Assembly: GCA_021555075.1 (NCBI GenBank)
Contig: JAKGBX010000001.1
Coordinates: 1,364,001 to 1,428,000 of the forward strand
Reading direction: 5' to 3'
Source of the DNA: Rhodobacteraceae bacterium LMO-JJ12
GTDB lineage: Bacteria; Pseudomonadota; Alphaproteobacteria; Rhodobacterales; Rhodobacteraceae
DNA: 64,000 bases
A program made the position numbers and the translations under genes. Under the pieces are notes generated by a model. The model did not search any database, was not told the DNA's origin, and saw only the letters and a list, made by a program, of their open reading frames with translations. Shown piece after piece: positions 8,350-15,861 of this stretch (the stretch's first letter is position 1; every line of letters starts with the position of its first letter).

Positions 8350-8448
8350 CCTCTCGCGCTCAAATCCGTATTCCGCGAGTGTCACCAAGCCGCGCGCCGC
8401 TCTCCATCGGTCGCTTGCTGATGGCAATCAGGCCGGATTTTAACTACA

Positions 8449-8461
8449 TTGCACAATGCAA
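8449..8461. promoter_or_regulatory. palindrome upstream of folE2
   Basis: TTGCA-CAA-TGCAA is a perfect 5-3-5 inverted repeat, 24 bp before the folE2 start and just after a TAACTA/TACATT region that could be a -10 element. The layout suggests a dimeric repressor site. It does not match the Zur consensus I know for alphaproteobacteria. Confidence 0.35.
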
Positions 8462-8484
8462 CAGGACTCATCGGAGTGACGGGA

Positions 8485-9594
8485 ATGAACAAGTTTGTAC
8501 CCGAAATCGACACAACAGCAGCGCCGACGCGCGACGAGGCGCAAACCGCGCTCTCTCGCCTGCGCCATTGGGCGGCCACGGCCAGCCCCGAAGAGGTGGC
8601 CGACCTCGACCCGATGATCGCCCGGCTTCTCCCAGATGCCGCCCTGTCAAATTACCCCGCATTGGCGCGCGCCTACCCGGAAGGTTTCGAGGTGAGCGAG
8701 GCCTACAAAGCCACATTGCCCGACCTGCAAAACGGGCCGGAGAGCCTGATCAAAGGCGCAAAACGGGTGATTCAACACGTCGGCATCTCAAATTTCCGCC
8801 TGCCGATTCAATATCACACCCGCGACAACGGCGATCTGACGCTGGAAACCTCGGTCACTGGCACGGTTAGCCTGGAGGCCGGGAAAAAGGGCATCAACAT
8901 GAGCCGCATCATGCGCTCATTCTATACCCACGCCGACAAAACCTTCTCTTTTGAAGTGATTGAAGCCGCGCTTGATGACTACAAAGCCGATCTCGAAAGC
9001 TTTGACGCGCGCATTCAAATGCGTTGTTCCTTCCCGGTCAAAGTGCCCTCCCTACGCTCGGGGTTGGCGGGGTATCAATACTACGATATCGCGCTGGAAC
9101 TGGTCGAACAGGGCGGCGTGCGCTCCAAGATCATTCATCTCGATTACGTCTATTCCTCAACCTGCCCCTGCTCGCTTGAGCTTTCCGAGCACGCCCGCCA
9201 ATTCCGCGGACAACTCGCCACGCCGCATTCGCAGCGTTCGGTCGCGCGCCTCTCGGTCGAAGTGCTTTGCGGCGCGGATTGCCTGTGGTTCGAAGATCTG
9301 ATCGACCTTGCCCGCCGGGCCGTTCCCACGGAAACTCAGGTGATGGTCAAACGCGAGGATGAACAGGCATTCGCCGAACTTAATGCCGCCAACCCGATCT
9401 TTGTCGAAGACGCGGCGCGCCTTTTCGCCCAGCAACTCGAACAAGACCCGCGCGTCGGCGATTTTCGCGTTGTGGCCAGCCATCAGGAAAGCCTGCATTC
9501 CCATGATGCGGTTTCGATCCTGACCGAAGGCGATCTGTTCGAAAGCCAGAGTGTTGACCCCAAACTTTTCACCACCCTGTTTCACGTCGGCTGA
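8485..9594 (+). CDS. folE2: GTP cyclohydrolase I type IB (FolE2)
   Basis: The 369-residue protein belongs to the GCYH-IB family, which makes 7,8-dihydroneopterin triphosphate from GTP, the first step of folate synthesis. Typical segments are HVGISNFRLPIQY, the metal and catalytic Cys region YSSTCPCSLELSEHA, and HSQRSVARLSVEV. The ATG at 8485 was chosen over one 12 codons earlier because CGGAG lies 7 to 11 bases upstream. FolE2 can use metals other than zinc and is often controlled by Zur, but I see no clear Zur box. A palindrome at 8449-8461 could be its operator. Confidence 0.93.
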   Translation: MNKFVPEIDTTAAPTRDEAQTALSRLRHWAATASPEEVADLDPMIARLLPDAALSNYPALARAYPEGFEVSEAYKATLPDLQNGPESLIKGAKRVIQHVGISNFRLPIQYHTRDNGDLTLETSVTGTVSLEAGKKGINMSRIMRSFYTHADKTFSFEVIEAALDDYKADLESFDARIQMRCSFPVKVPSLRSGLAGYQYYDIALELVEQGGVRSKIIHLDYVYSSTCPCSLELSEHARQFRGQLATPHSQRSVARLSVEVLCGADCLWFEDLIDLARRAVPTETQVMVKREDEQAFAELNAANPIFVEDAARLFAQQLEQDPRVGDFRVVASHQESLHSHDAVSILTEGDLFESQSVDPKLFTTLFHVG

Positions 9595-9729
9595 CCCAAC
9601 CGCCGCCCGCACTCCGGTATGTCGCGAAAAACCGCGCGCATCCCTTGGCCATGGCGCGGCCTTCGTCTGACGCCGGGCTATCGTGCGTTGTCTTGCAGCC
9701 AGCGGGACGCTGCCATGCGCAGGGGGCTG

Positions 9730-9758
9730 TTGTCATGGCAACAAAGCTGACCTATTTT
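9730..9758 (+). promoter_or_regulatory. putative promoter of the DUF1127 gene
   Basis: TTGTCA (9730-9735) and TATTTT (9753-9758) are separated by exactly 17 bp, placing transcription start about 42 bp before the DUF1127 start codon. The match to a housekeeping promoter is good for this GC-rich genome. Small DUF1127 genes in Rhodobacter are often stress-induced, so a heat-shock-type sigma factor may also read it. Confidence 0.55.
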
Positions 9759-9807
9759 GCAGAGCAGGGAGGAAACCAAACCGCACTTCATTGGAAAGGT
9801 TTCCAAA

Positions 9808-10032
9808 ATGGCCGACTTTACATCGCAGTTCACGTTCTCCGATAACATCCGCTCGGGCTACCGTCGCGCATTGGCATCAATTTCGCGCGGCATCATGGCC
9901 CATGCCGATGCAAGATCACGCCGCTCTGAAATCGAGGCGCTCGAAAGCCGCTCTGACGCCGAACTGGCCGCAATGGGCATCAAGCGCGATCAGATCGTGC
10001 ACTACGTCTTCCGCGACCTGATCCACATCTAG
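9808..10032 (+). CDS. DUF1127 domain small protein
   Basis: This 74-residue basic protein has the DUF1127 core ALESRSDAELAAMGIKRDQI near residues 45-65, ending in FRDLIHI. Members of this group in Rhodobacter and Agrobacterium affect RNA turnover and phosphate or stress responses, and some are cotranscribed with small RNAs. The start is set by the MADFTSQFTF beginning and GGAAAGG upstream. That ribosome binding site is buried in a 7-2-7 inverted repeat (9791-9806). A strong terminator follows within 45 bp, so it is monocistronic and I see no CcsR-like RNA repeats after it. Confidence 0.85.
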   Translation: MADFTSQFTFSDNIRSGYRRALASISRGIMAHADARSRRSEIEALESRSDAELAAMGIKRDQIVHYVFRDLIHI

Positions 10033-10052
10033 GCCTCTCGGCCTGCGCAGCG

Positions 10053-10075
10053 CCGGGGTTTGCGCCCCGGTTTTT
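10053..10075 (+). terminator. intrinsic terminator after the DUF1127 gene
   Basis: CCGGGG (10053-10058), a six-base loop, CCCCGG (10065-10070) and five T residues form a standard rho-independent terminator. Confidence 0.85.
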
Positions 10076-10137
10076 GGCGATCATGCGTTGGCAAAGCGGC
10101 TTGACAGCGCGCGCCGCGCAGCCCAACGCTTCGCCTC

Positions 10138-11586
10138 ATGTTTGATCTGCGCCCCGTCGGATATGTGATTGGTTTGCTGGTGGCAGCGCTCGGGCTGGCC
10201 ATGCTTTTGCCCCTTGCCGTCGATTTGGCAGAAGGGCGCGAGCATTGGCCCGTCTTTGCCGAATCCGCTGTGCTGACCTTCCTCACCGGCGGGCTGATCG
10301 CGCTGTCGTGCCAGAATGGCACCCAGCAGGGGCTGAGCATTCAGCAAACCTTTCTTCTGACCTCGGGGGTCTGGGTGGCGCTGCCCCTTTTCGGCGCCTT
10401 ACCCTTCATGCTGGGTCATACTGACGCCCGCTTTGTTGATGCGTTTTTTGAGGCGATGTCGGGCCTTACCACCACCGGTTCCACAGTGTTTACCGGGCTT
10501 GACGACATGCCCAAGGGCATTCTGCTTTGGCGTGGCATCCTGCAATGGCTGGGTGGCATCGGCATCATTGTCGTGGCGATGGTGTTCCTTCCAGAGCTGC
10601 GGGTCGGCGGTATGCAGATTTTTCGCTCCGAGGCCTTTGAAACAATGGGCAAAATCCTGCCCCGTGCCACCCAGATTTCGGGCCAGATTTCGGTGATCTA
10701 CGTTGGCATCACATTGCTATGCACAGTTACCTATCTCATCCTTGGGATGAACCCTTTTGATGCCACGGTGCATGCGCTGACCACTGTATCCACGGGCGGG
10801 TTTGCCAATTACGATGCCTCATTCGAAACCTTTTCGGGGCCGATAGAATACGCGGCTTCGGTCTTCATGATTCTGGCGGCGCTACCCTTCGTTCGCTACG
10901 TTCAACTGCTCAATGGCCATGCCACGCCGCTGTATCGCGACACTCAGGTGCGCGCCTTTCTATTAACAATCGCCTTTCTGGTTCTGGTCACGGCGCTGGT
11001 GCTCACCTCGATCTTCCCGCACCATTGGGAGCAAGCTATCCGCGAGGGGCTTTTCAATATCACCTCGATCATTTCGGGAACCGGCTTCTCGTCCGTGAAT
11101 TACATGAAATGGGGTGCCTTTCTGATTGCGATGTTCTTCTTTGTCGGGTTGATCGGCGGCTGCGCCGGGTCAACCACCTGTTCGGTCAAGATATTTCGCT
11201 ATCAGATCCTGTTTTCCTCGATACGTACTCAGGTCAAGCGCACTGCCTATCCCCATGGCGTCTTTCCTCCGCATTATGATGGTCGCCCGATTACCGAGGA
11301 CGTGCTCAATTCGGTCATGTCCTTCTTCGTCTTCTTCACGGTTACACTGGGTCTTGTCGCAGTTGCACTTTCACTGACGGGGCTCGATTTTGTCACCTCG
11401 CTTTCCGGTGCTGCCACGGCGATCGGCAATATCGGCCCGGGCCTTGGGGATACCATTGGCCCCGCAGGCAATTTTTCGACCCTCAACGACTCCGCCAAAT
11501 GGATCCTCAGCTTCGCCATGTTCATCGGCCGCCTCGAACTCATGGTGGTTTTTGCCCTCTTCACGGTGGGATTCTGGAGGGTCTGA
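10138..11586 (+). CDS. trkH: TrkH-family potassium uptake protein
   Basis: The 482-residue membrane protein has four repeated M1-P-M2 units. Four selectivity-filter segments are visible: MSGLTTTGSTVF, ALTTVSTGGFANY, SIISGTGFSSVNY and AATAIGNIGPGLGD. It is the ion-conducting subunit of a Trk/Ktr-like system that needs a TrkA-type regulatory subunit, which is not in this window. The ATG at 10138 begins directly before the first helix. A TTGACA sits at 10101 but has no convincing -10 partner. A 38-codon frame follows two bases after the stop. Confidence 0.93.
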   Translation: MFDLRPVGYVIGLLVAALGLAMLLPLAVDLAEGREHWPVFAESAVLTFLTGGLIALSCQNGTQQGLSIQQTFLLTSGVWVALPLFGALPFMLGHTDARFVDAFFEAMSGLTTTGSTVFTGLDDMPKGILLWRGILQWLGGIGIIVVAMVFLPELRVGGMQIFRSEAFETMGKILPRATQISGQISVIYVGITLLCTVTYLILGMNPFDATVHALTTVSTGGFANYDASFETFSGPIEYAASVFMILAALPFVRYVQLLNGHATPLYRDTQVRAFLLTIAFLVLVTALVLTSIFPHHWEQAIREGLFNITSIISGTGFSSVNYMKWGAFLIAMFFFVGLIGGCAGSTTCSVKIFRYQILFSSIRTQVKRTAYPHGVFPPHYDGRPITEDVLNSVMSFFVFFTVTLGLVAVALSLTGLDFVTSLSGAATAIGNIGPGLGDTIGPAGNFSTLNDSAKWILSFAMFIGRLELMVVFALFTVGFWRV

Positions 11587-11588
11587 CC

Positions 11589-11705
11589 ATGGTCGGACGT
11601 CAAAACACGCCCCTTTGGCGTATGAACAGCGACGCCGGTAATTTTCTGGCCGCGCTTGCCGAAGCGAATGAGACCAATGCCGCGTCCGCATGCCTCCCAA
11701 ACTGA
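11589..11705 (+). CDS. possible 38-residue peptide coupled to trkH
   Basis: An ATG two bases after the trkH stop opens a 38-codon frame (MVGRQNTPLWRMNSDAGNF and on) with GGAGGG eight bases upstream, inside the end of trkH. The peptide is hydrophilic with no recognised domain. The good ribosome binding site and close coupling are the only evidence, so it may be chance. Confidence 0.3.
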   Translation: MVGRQNTPLWRMNSDAGNFLAALAEANETNAASACLPN

Positions 11706-11745
11706 CGGCGTAAGGGGGCGCATTTTTGCGGGGCAATCGTGGGAC

Positions 11746-12084
11746 TCATCCGTCGATCATATAGGGGGGGCGATAGATATGATCGGTCGCCTTCTGTTGA
11801 ATGAACTCAGGACAGCGCGCTCCCTTCGGCAGCGAGGTGAGAAACCAGACAATCTCGCCGGGACGCCCCGCGCGGGAATACTGACAGCCCGCCGGATGGG
11901 TCCACCACTGGCCCTGATGGTTGGCAGGTGGCATTACCCCCGGTGTCGTTCGAACGGATTGGATCTCGATCACCTTCAATTTCAAAGGGCCCGTCTGCGG
12001 GGCCTTCAAACCGCTTGCACCCGCCAGAACCGGGAACAGGGCCGCCGCCATCAGCGCCAAGGCGGCGCATGCTGTCTTGAACAT
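11746..12084 (-). CDS. small secreted protein of unknown function
   Basis: The 112-residue protein starts with a clear Sec signal peptide (MFKTACAALALMAAALFPVLAGA, given here as residues 1-23). The mature part of about 90 residues has two Cys (HPAGCQYS and GARCPEFI) that could pair, and a Tyr/Trp-rich chain. I do not recognise the family. The ATG at 12084 was chosen because of the signal peptide and GAGGAG nine bases upstream; a longer frame to 12279 lacks both. The gene is followed by trkH in convergent orientation. Confidence 0.65.
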   Translation of the reverse strand: MFKTACAALALMAAALFPVLAGASGLKAPQTGPLKLKVIEIQSVRTTPGVMPPANHQGQWWTHPAGCQYSRAGRPGEIVWFLTSLPKGARCPEFIQQKATDHIYRPPYMIDG

Positions 12085-12426
12085 GAAACTGGTCTCCTCG
12101 CTCACCCGTTTGCCCAACCCCTTGCCGAGCCGACTTCTACGGGATGCGCCTTCACGCATGTTGCCCAGGGTGCTTGGCAAGCCTTGCGAAAAGGTTAATC
12201 CGGGCGGAGGAACTGCTAAGGATTTTAGTGAATTTGAAACGCCCGCGCTATCTTCTGAAACTCCGCCCATGCAGCCCACCGTACGGTCAGTTAACTTAAC
12301 GAAGGGTAAAAACAGACGTCATCGCATGGCAGCCACGCGGCAGCCGTCTGGCAGCCGCGAGTCACCCCCCGTTTTTTCGGCCATACGGCACCGTTAACCC
12401 TTTGGAACGCGACGGTTGGGAAACCT
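12085..12426. other. 342-bp intergenic region holding repeat element copy 1
   Basis: No gene is supported here. The half near the secreted-protein gene would hold its promoter. The half near 12291-12400 holds the 110-bp composite element described separately. Nothing else stands out. Confidence 0.6.
12291..12400 (+). repeat. composite 11-bp-phased intergenic element, copy 1
   Basis: Read on the plus strand, the parts are TTAACTTAA (12291-12299), 27 bp, three 11-bp units TGGCAGCCACG (12327), CGGCAGCCGTC (12338) and TGGCAGCCGCG (12349), then AGTCACCCCCC (12360-12370), 23 bp, and TTAACCC (12394-12400). A second copy at 33622-33729 keeps the same parts, order and spacing on the other strand. The 11-bp period equals about one DNA turn, which favours a protein-binding array. 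It points toward the 3' end of the pseudoprotease gene and away from the secreted-protein gene, so it is not obviously a promoter. Confidence 0.7.
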
Positions 12427-14199
12427 TTACCAGCAGCTCACCAGCACGGTCATACCCTCGGCCTGTCGGGACAGGTCTTCGGGCTCTACGAATCCGCTCG
12501 GGCTGGCCTGCGACACGGTAACTCCGGCGGAGGTCAAAACGTCGCGAATAGCGTCGGAATCCATTGCAAAGCTTACGTCTTCGGGCAATTTTCGTGTGCC
12601 TTCTGATTGCTCCAACAGCATTCCCATCACCGCGCCACCATCATCGAAAACCGGCCCGCCCGCATCTCCTGGCAAGGCATTCAATGCCAGCCGTTTCAAT
12701 TCGGATTCTCCGTTCAAGCCTTTGACATCACTAAGCTTTCCAAAAGTTAGCGTCGGCGCACCCAAGACCCCCTCATAAGAGAACCCCGACACGGCAACGT
12801 CCGATTGCAACCGCGGTGCACCGACCCGCAGCGTCGCGACCGAGGCCGGAGCAAGCTCTTGGGTGGCACGCAGAACGGCAATGCCGCGGGTTGCGTCGTT
12901 CATCAACACTTCGGCCTCGTAATCGTCATCCAGCGTGATCTTGCTGCATGTCTGCACCGCTTGTGCCGTGGTCACGACCGTGCCGCGTCCATCGACATAA
13001 AACCCCGAGCGCGACAGCTTGGGGCGGCGTATTTCCAGCCCCGCAACCAGATCGATGTCTTGCTCGTTGCCGGTACCGGCCGCCGGGTCCATGACACCTT
13101 CCAAGCTCTTGAAACTACTCTGCATTTCTCCCAAAATCCGGGTCCGGCGTTCCTCATCACCGGCGGGCCAGACCAAGGTGAAACCCTTGACCATGCCACC
13201 TTCCAGCCGCGCCTCGGTATGGGAAACGAAATCGCTGCCTTCCCCGATCAGAACAAAGGAGTCCTTCTTGCGTTCGCGCGGTCCTGCTTCGGGCACAATC
13301 TCAAGCGTTTGCATGATATCGTACAGCCCATAGAGCGTGTTCTGATCGCCCTGCTGACTGATCATCAGGACCTGCGCCGAAACGTCCCCCGTTGGGTCGA
13401 AATGGGCAAAAGGCGGGCTGTATTTGCTGAACTGCACCACACCCAAAGGCACCTGCATCTCGATTCCGGCGGTTGTGTCGGCAACTGATCGCAGATCAAG
13501 CCCTTCGAGCACAGCGTTGTAATCCTTACGTAAAGCCGCACGCTGCTTGGTGGTCAGAATGCCGGTCGCCTCGAACCCCTTGGCCTCTTGCCAACTGGCC
13601 ATCGAGCCACGCGTGCCGCGCCCAAAGGCGCCGTCGATAGCGCCCTGATAATGACCGGCCCATTGCAACATCACCTGAAGGTGCATGCGTTCCTCGCGGC
13701 TCAACTCGGCTTCGCTCTGGCGCGCCTCGCGCGGGGTTTCGTCGGCAGGTTCAATCTGCTGTGGTACCGCGTCCGCCTCTGGCGTCTGTGCGGCCAGCGG
13801 GGTGTTATCCACTTGCGGTTCCGTTGCTTGCGGCAGGTTCAGCAGGTTCGCCCCCACTGGCCAGAATTGCTGTCGGAAGGCACTGGAAAAAGCGATGAAA
13901 CTGTCACCCGGGATCTCACGTTCCGAGCGATAGACGTTCAACACCCGTTGCGCATCATCGCGCGTATAAGGGCCCAGCACGATCCCGTACCAGCCGCCGC
14001 CAAGCGAAAATCCGTTCACATCCGCCAGCCGTCCGGCATAGTCGCGAAGTCGGCTTTGCGCGGTGGCCAGGCTCGGATGCGCCTCGATTTGCACCCAGGC
14101 GATATCCTGTTGGGCATGAACCGCTTTGAGATTGAAGAGAAGTATCAGCAGTACCGTTGAAAAAATTCTTGTCATCGTTCTCGTATTGCCCCTGGCCAT
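12427..14199 (-). CDS. secreted SPOR/peptidoglycan-binding protein with inactive trypsin-like domain
   Basis: The 590-residue protein has an N-terminal signal peptide ending AVHAQQ, a SPOR-like repeat (about residues 33-105), an acidic linker, a PG_binding_1 domain (about 170-230, AIDGAFGRGTRGSMASWQ), a middle domain, and a C-terminal chymotrypsin-like fold from about residue 395. In that fold all three catalytic positions are altered: the His block reads TTAQAVQTC, the Asp block reads RGIAVL, and the Ser block reads GDAGGP. By homology it should bind peptidoglycan in the periplasm as a pseudoprotease. A start at 14175 also keeps the signal peptide. Confidence 0.8.
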   Translation of the reverse strand: MARGNTRTMTRIFSTVLLILLFNLKAVHAQQDIAWVQIEAHPSLATAQSRLRDYAGRLADVNGFSLGGGWYGIVLGPYTRDDAQRVLNVYRSEREIPGDSFIAFSSAFRQQFWPVGANLLNLPQATEPQVDNTPLAAQTPEADAVPQQIEPADETPREARQSEAELSREERMHLQVMLQWAGHYQGAIDGAFGRGTRGSMASWQEAKGFEATGILTTKQRAALRKDYNAVLEGLDLRSVADTTAGIEMQVPLGVVQFSKYSPPFAHFDPTGDVSAQVLMISQQGDQNTLYGLYDIMQTLEIVPEAGPRERKKDSFVLIGEGSDFVSHTEARLEGGMVKGFTLVWPAGDEERRTRILGEMQSSFKSLEGVMDPAAGTGNEQDIDLVAGLEIRRPKLSRSGFYVDGRGTVVTTAQAVQTCSKITLDDDYEAEVLMNDATRGIAVLRATQELAPASVATLRVGAPRLQSDVAVSGFSYEGVLGAPTLTFGKLSDVKGLNGESELKRLALNALPGDAGGPVFDDGGAVMGMLLEQSEGTRKLPEDVSFAMDSDAIRDVLTSAGVTVSQASPSGFVEPEDLSRQAEGMTVLVSCW

Positions 14200-14361
14200 T
14201 CGCGCCTGTCTGATGTGGTTTGCACGTTGAGTTTGCAGGGTCTTTTATCAAATCCCCCGCGCCTTGCACCCAAATAATGCGTGAGCGTGCAATTGACCCT
14301 GCCGTGCCTCGCCAGTAAGCATGGCGCGATTTATCATCTGACAAGGAAACAAGGGCGCAAT

Positions 14362-15306
14362 ATGGCATCTCAGCTGGCCAAACCTCGCAGCTTTCAGGAG
14401 ATCATCCTGCGACTGCAAAGCTACTGGGCCGAAAAGGGCTGCGCAGTCTTGCAGCCTTATGACATGGAGGTGGGCGCCGGTACGTTCCATCCCGCCACCA
14501 CGCTGCGCTCGCTCGGCACGCGCCCTTGGGCTGCTGCCTATGTGCAGCCATCGCGGCGGCCCACTGACGGACGCTATGGCGAGAACCCCAATCGCCTTCA
14601 GCACTATTATCAATACCAGGTGATGATCAAACCCTCGCCGCCCGATCTTCAGGCACTCTATCTCGGATCGCTCGAAGCCATCGGAATCGACATGGCGCTG
14701 CACGACATCCGTTTTGTCGAGGACGACTGGGAATCACCCACTCTCGGCGCATGGGGTTTGGGCTGGGAAGTGTGGTGCGATGGCATGGAGGTCTCGCAGT
14801 TTACCTATTTTCAACAGGTTGGTGGGCATGATTGTCATCCGGTCTCGGGTGAGCTGACCTACGGCCTTGAACGTCTCGCGATGTATGTTCTGGGCATCGA
14901 CCATGTGATGGACATGCCGTTCAACGCACCGGATGCGCCGATTGCGCTCAGCTATGGCGATGTGTTTCGTCAGACAGAGCAGGAGTATTCGCGTTGGAAC
15001 TTTGATGTGGCCAATACGGATGTGCTTCTGAAGCAGTTCGAAGAAGCCGAAGCCGAATGTCGCTCGATTCTCGATCAGGATCATGTCGATCCGAAAACCG
15101 GCAAACGCATCGTCATGGCGCATCCCGCCTATGACCAATGCATCAAGGCTTCACACATTTTTAACCTTTTGGATGCCCGCGGCGTGATCTCCGTGACCGA
15201 GCGTCAGGCCTATATCGGCCGAGTCCGCACGCTTGCCAAGGCCTGCGCCGATGCCTTTGTGCAGACGGAAGCAGGCGGCTATGTGGCCGAGAGCGCCGAG
15301 GCATGA
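14362..15306 (+). CDS. glyQ: glycine-tRNA ligase alpha subunit
   Basis: The 314-residue protein is the alpha subunit of bacterial alpha2beta2 glycyl-tRNA synthetase. It has the class II motifs [19 protein letters not shown] and [20 protein letters not shown], and [13 protein letters not shown] near the end of the catalytic core. It holds the aminoacylation site; GlyS contributes tRNA binding. The ATG at 14362 starts directly before the conserved core, with AAGGG upstream; the earlier frame to 14281 is unlikely. Its stop overlaps the next start (ATGA at 15303). Confidence 0.98.
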   Translation: MASQLAKPRSFQEIILRLQSYWAEKGCAVLQPYDMEVGAGTFHPATTLRSLGTRPWAAAYVQPSRRPTDGRYGENPNRLQHYYQYQVMIKPSPPDLQALYLGSLEAIGIDMALHDIRFVEDDWESPTLGAWGLGWEVWCDGMEVSQFTYFQQVGGHDCHPVSGELTYGLERLAMYVLGIDHVMDMPFNAPDAPIALSYGDVFRQTEQEYSRWNFDVANTDVLLKQFEEAEAECRSILDQDHVDPKTGKRIVMAHPAYDQCIKASHIFNLLDARGVISVTERQAYIGRVRTLAKACADAFVQTEAGGYVAESAEA

Positions 15307-15860
15307 GCGGAAAGCTGGTAGGGAGTGTTATCTTGATTTTGGCCGCAATCGCCGGGGCCGCGATATATTATTTGCAGGTCTACGCCTTCTATGACGAGGT
15401 GAGCGCGCGTGGCAGTGATGATGTCATGCTCACGACCATGGCGGGCGGCGTGCCTGAACCCATCCTCTATGAGGACTTCAAGGCGATCGATGCCAGTTCC
15501 TCACCGCTCCGCTATCGCGCCTGTTTCACCACCAGCCAGAGTCTGGCGATGATGTCGGAAACCTATGAACCTTACGACGACGCGGTGCCGTTGGTCGGCC
15601 CCGGCTGGTTTGATTGTTTTGATGCCGTCGCGATTGGACGAGCGCTGGAAGACGACGAGGCACTGGCCTTTCTCGGACAGACCAACATTGAATATGGCAT
15701 CGACCGCGTGATTGCCGTCCTGCCCGACGGGCGCGGCTACGTTTGGCATCAGATAAATCATTGCGGCGAAAAGGTTTTCGATGGCCAGCCCGCACCCGAC
15801 GGCTGCCCACCACCCCCACACCAGACCAAACCCGACACCGTCGGACCGGAAAGCGAATGA
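15303..15860 (+). CDS. membrane-anchored protein of unknown function between glyQ and glyS
   Basis: The 185-residue protein has one N-terminal membrane helix ([20 protein letters not shown]) and a periplasmic part with four Cys ([20 protein letters not shown] and GCPPPP), ending in a Pro-rich tail. It matches a Rhodobacterales family I know only from its position between the glyQ and glyS genes (probably DUF6446). Start and stop overlap or nearly touch both neighbours, so the three are one operon. No link to tRNA charging can be read from the sequence; the location may simply be historical. Confidence 0.75.
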   Translation: MSGKLVGSVILILAAIAGAAIYYLQVYAFYDEVSARGSDDVMLTTMAGGVPEPILYEDFKAIDASSSPLRYRACFTTSQSLAMMSETYEPYDDAVPLVGPGWFDCFDAVAIGRALEDDEALAFLGQTNIEYGIDRVIAVLPDGRGYVWHQINHCGEKVFDGQPAPDGCPPPPHQTKPDTVGPESE

Positions 15861-15861
15861 C

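Noticed and set aside
11746-12279. A longer form of the small secreted protein starting at 12279.
   Set aside because: The added residues hide the signal peptide and no ribosome binding site precedes that start.
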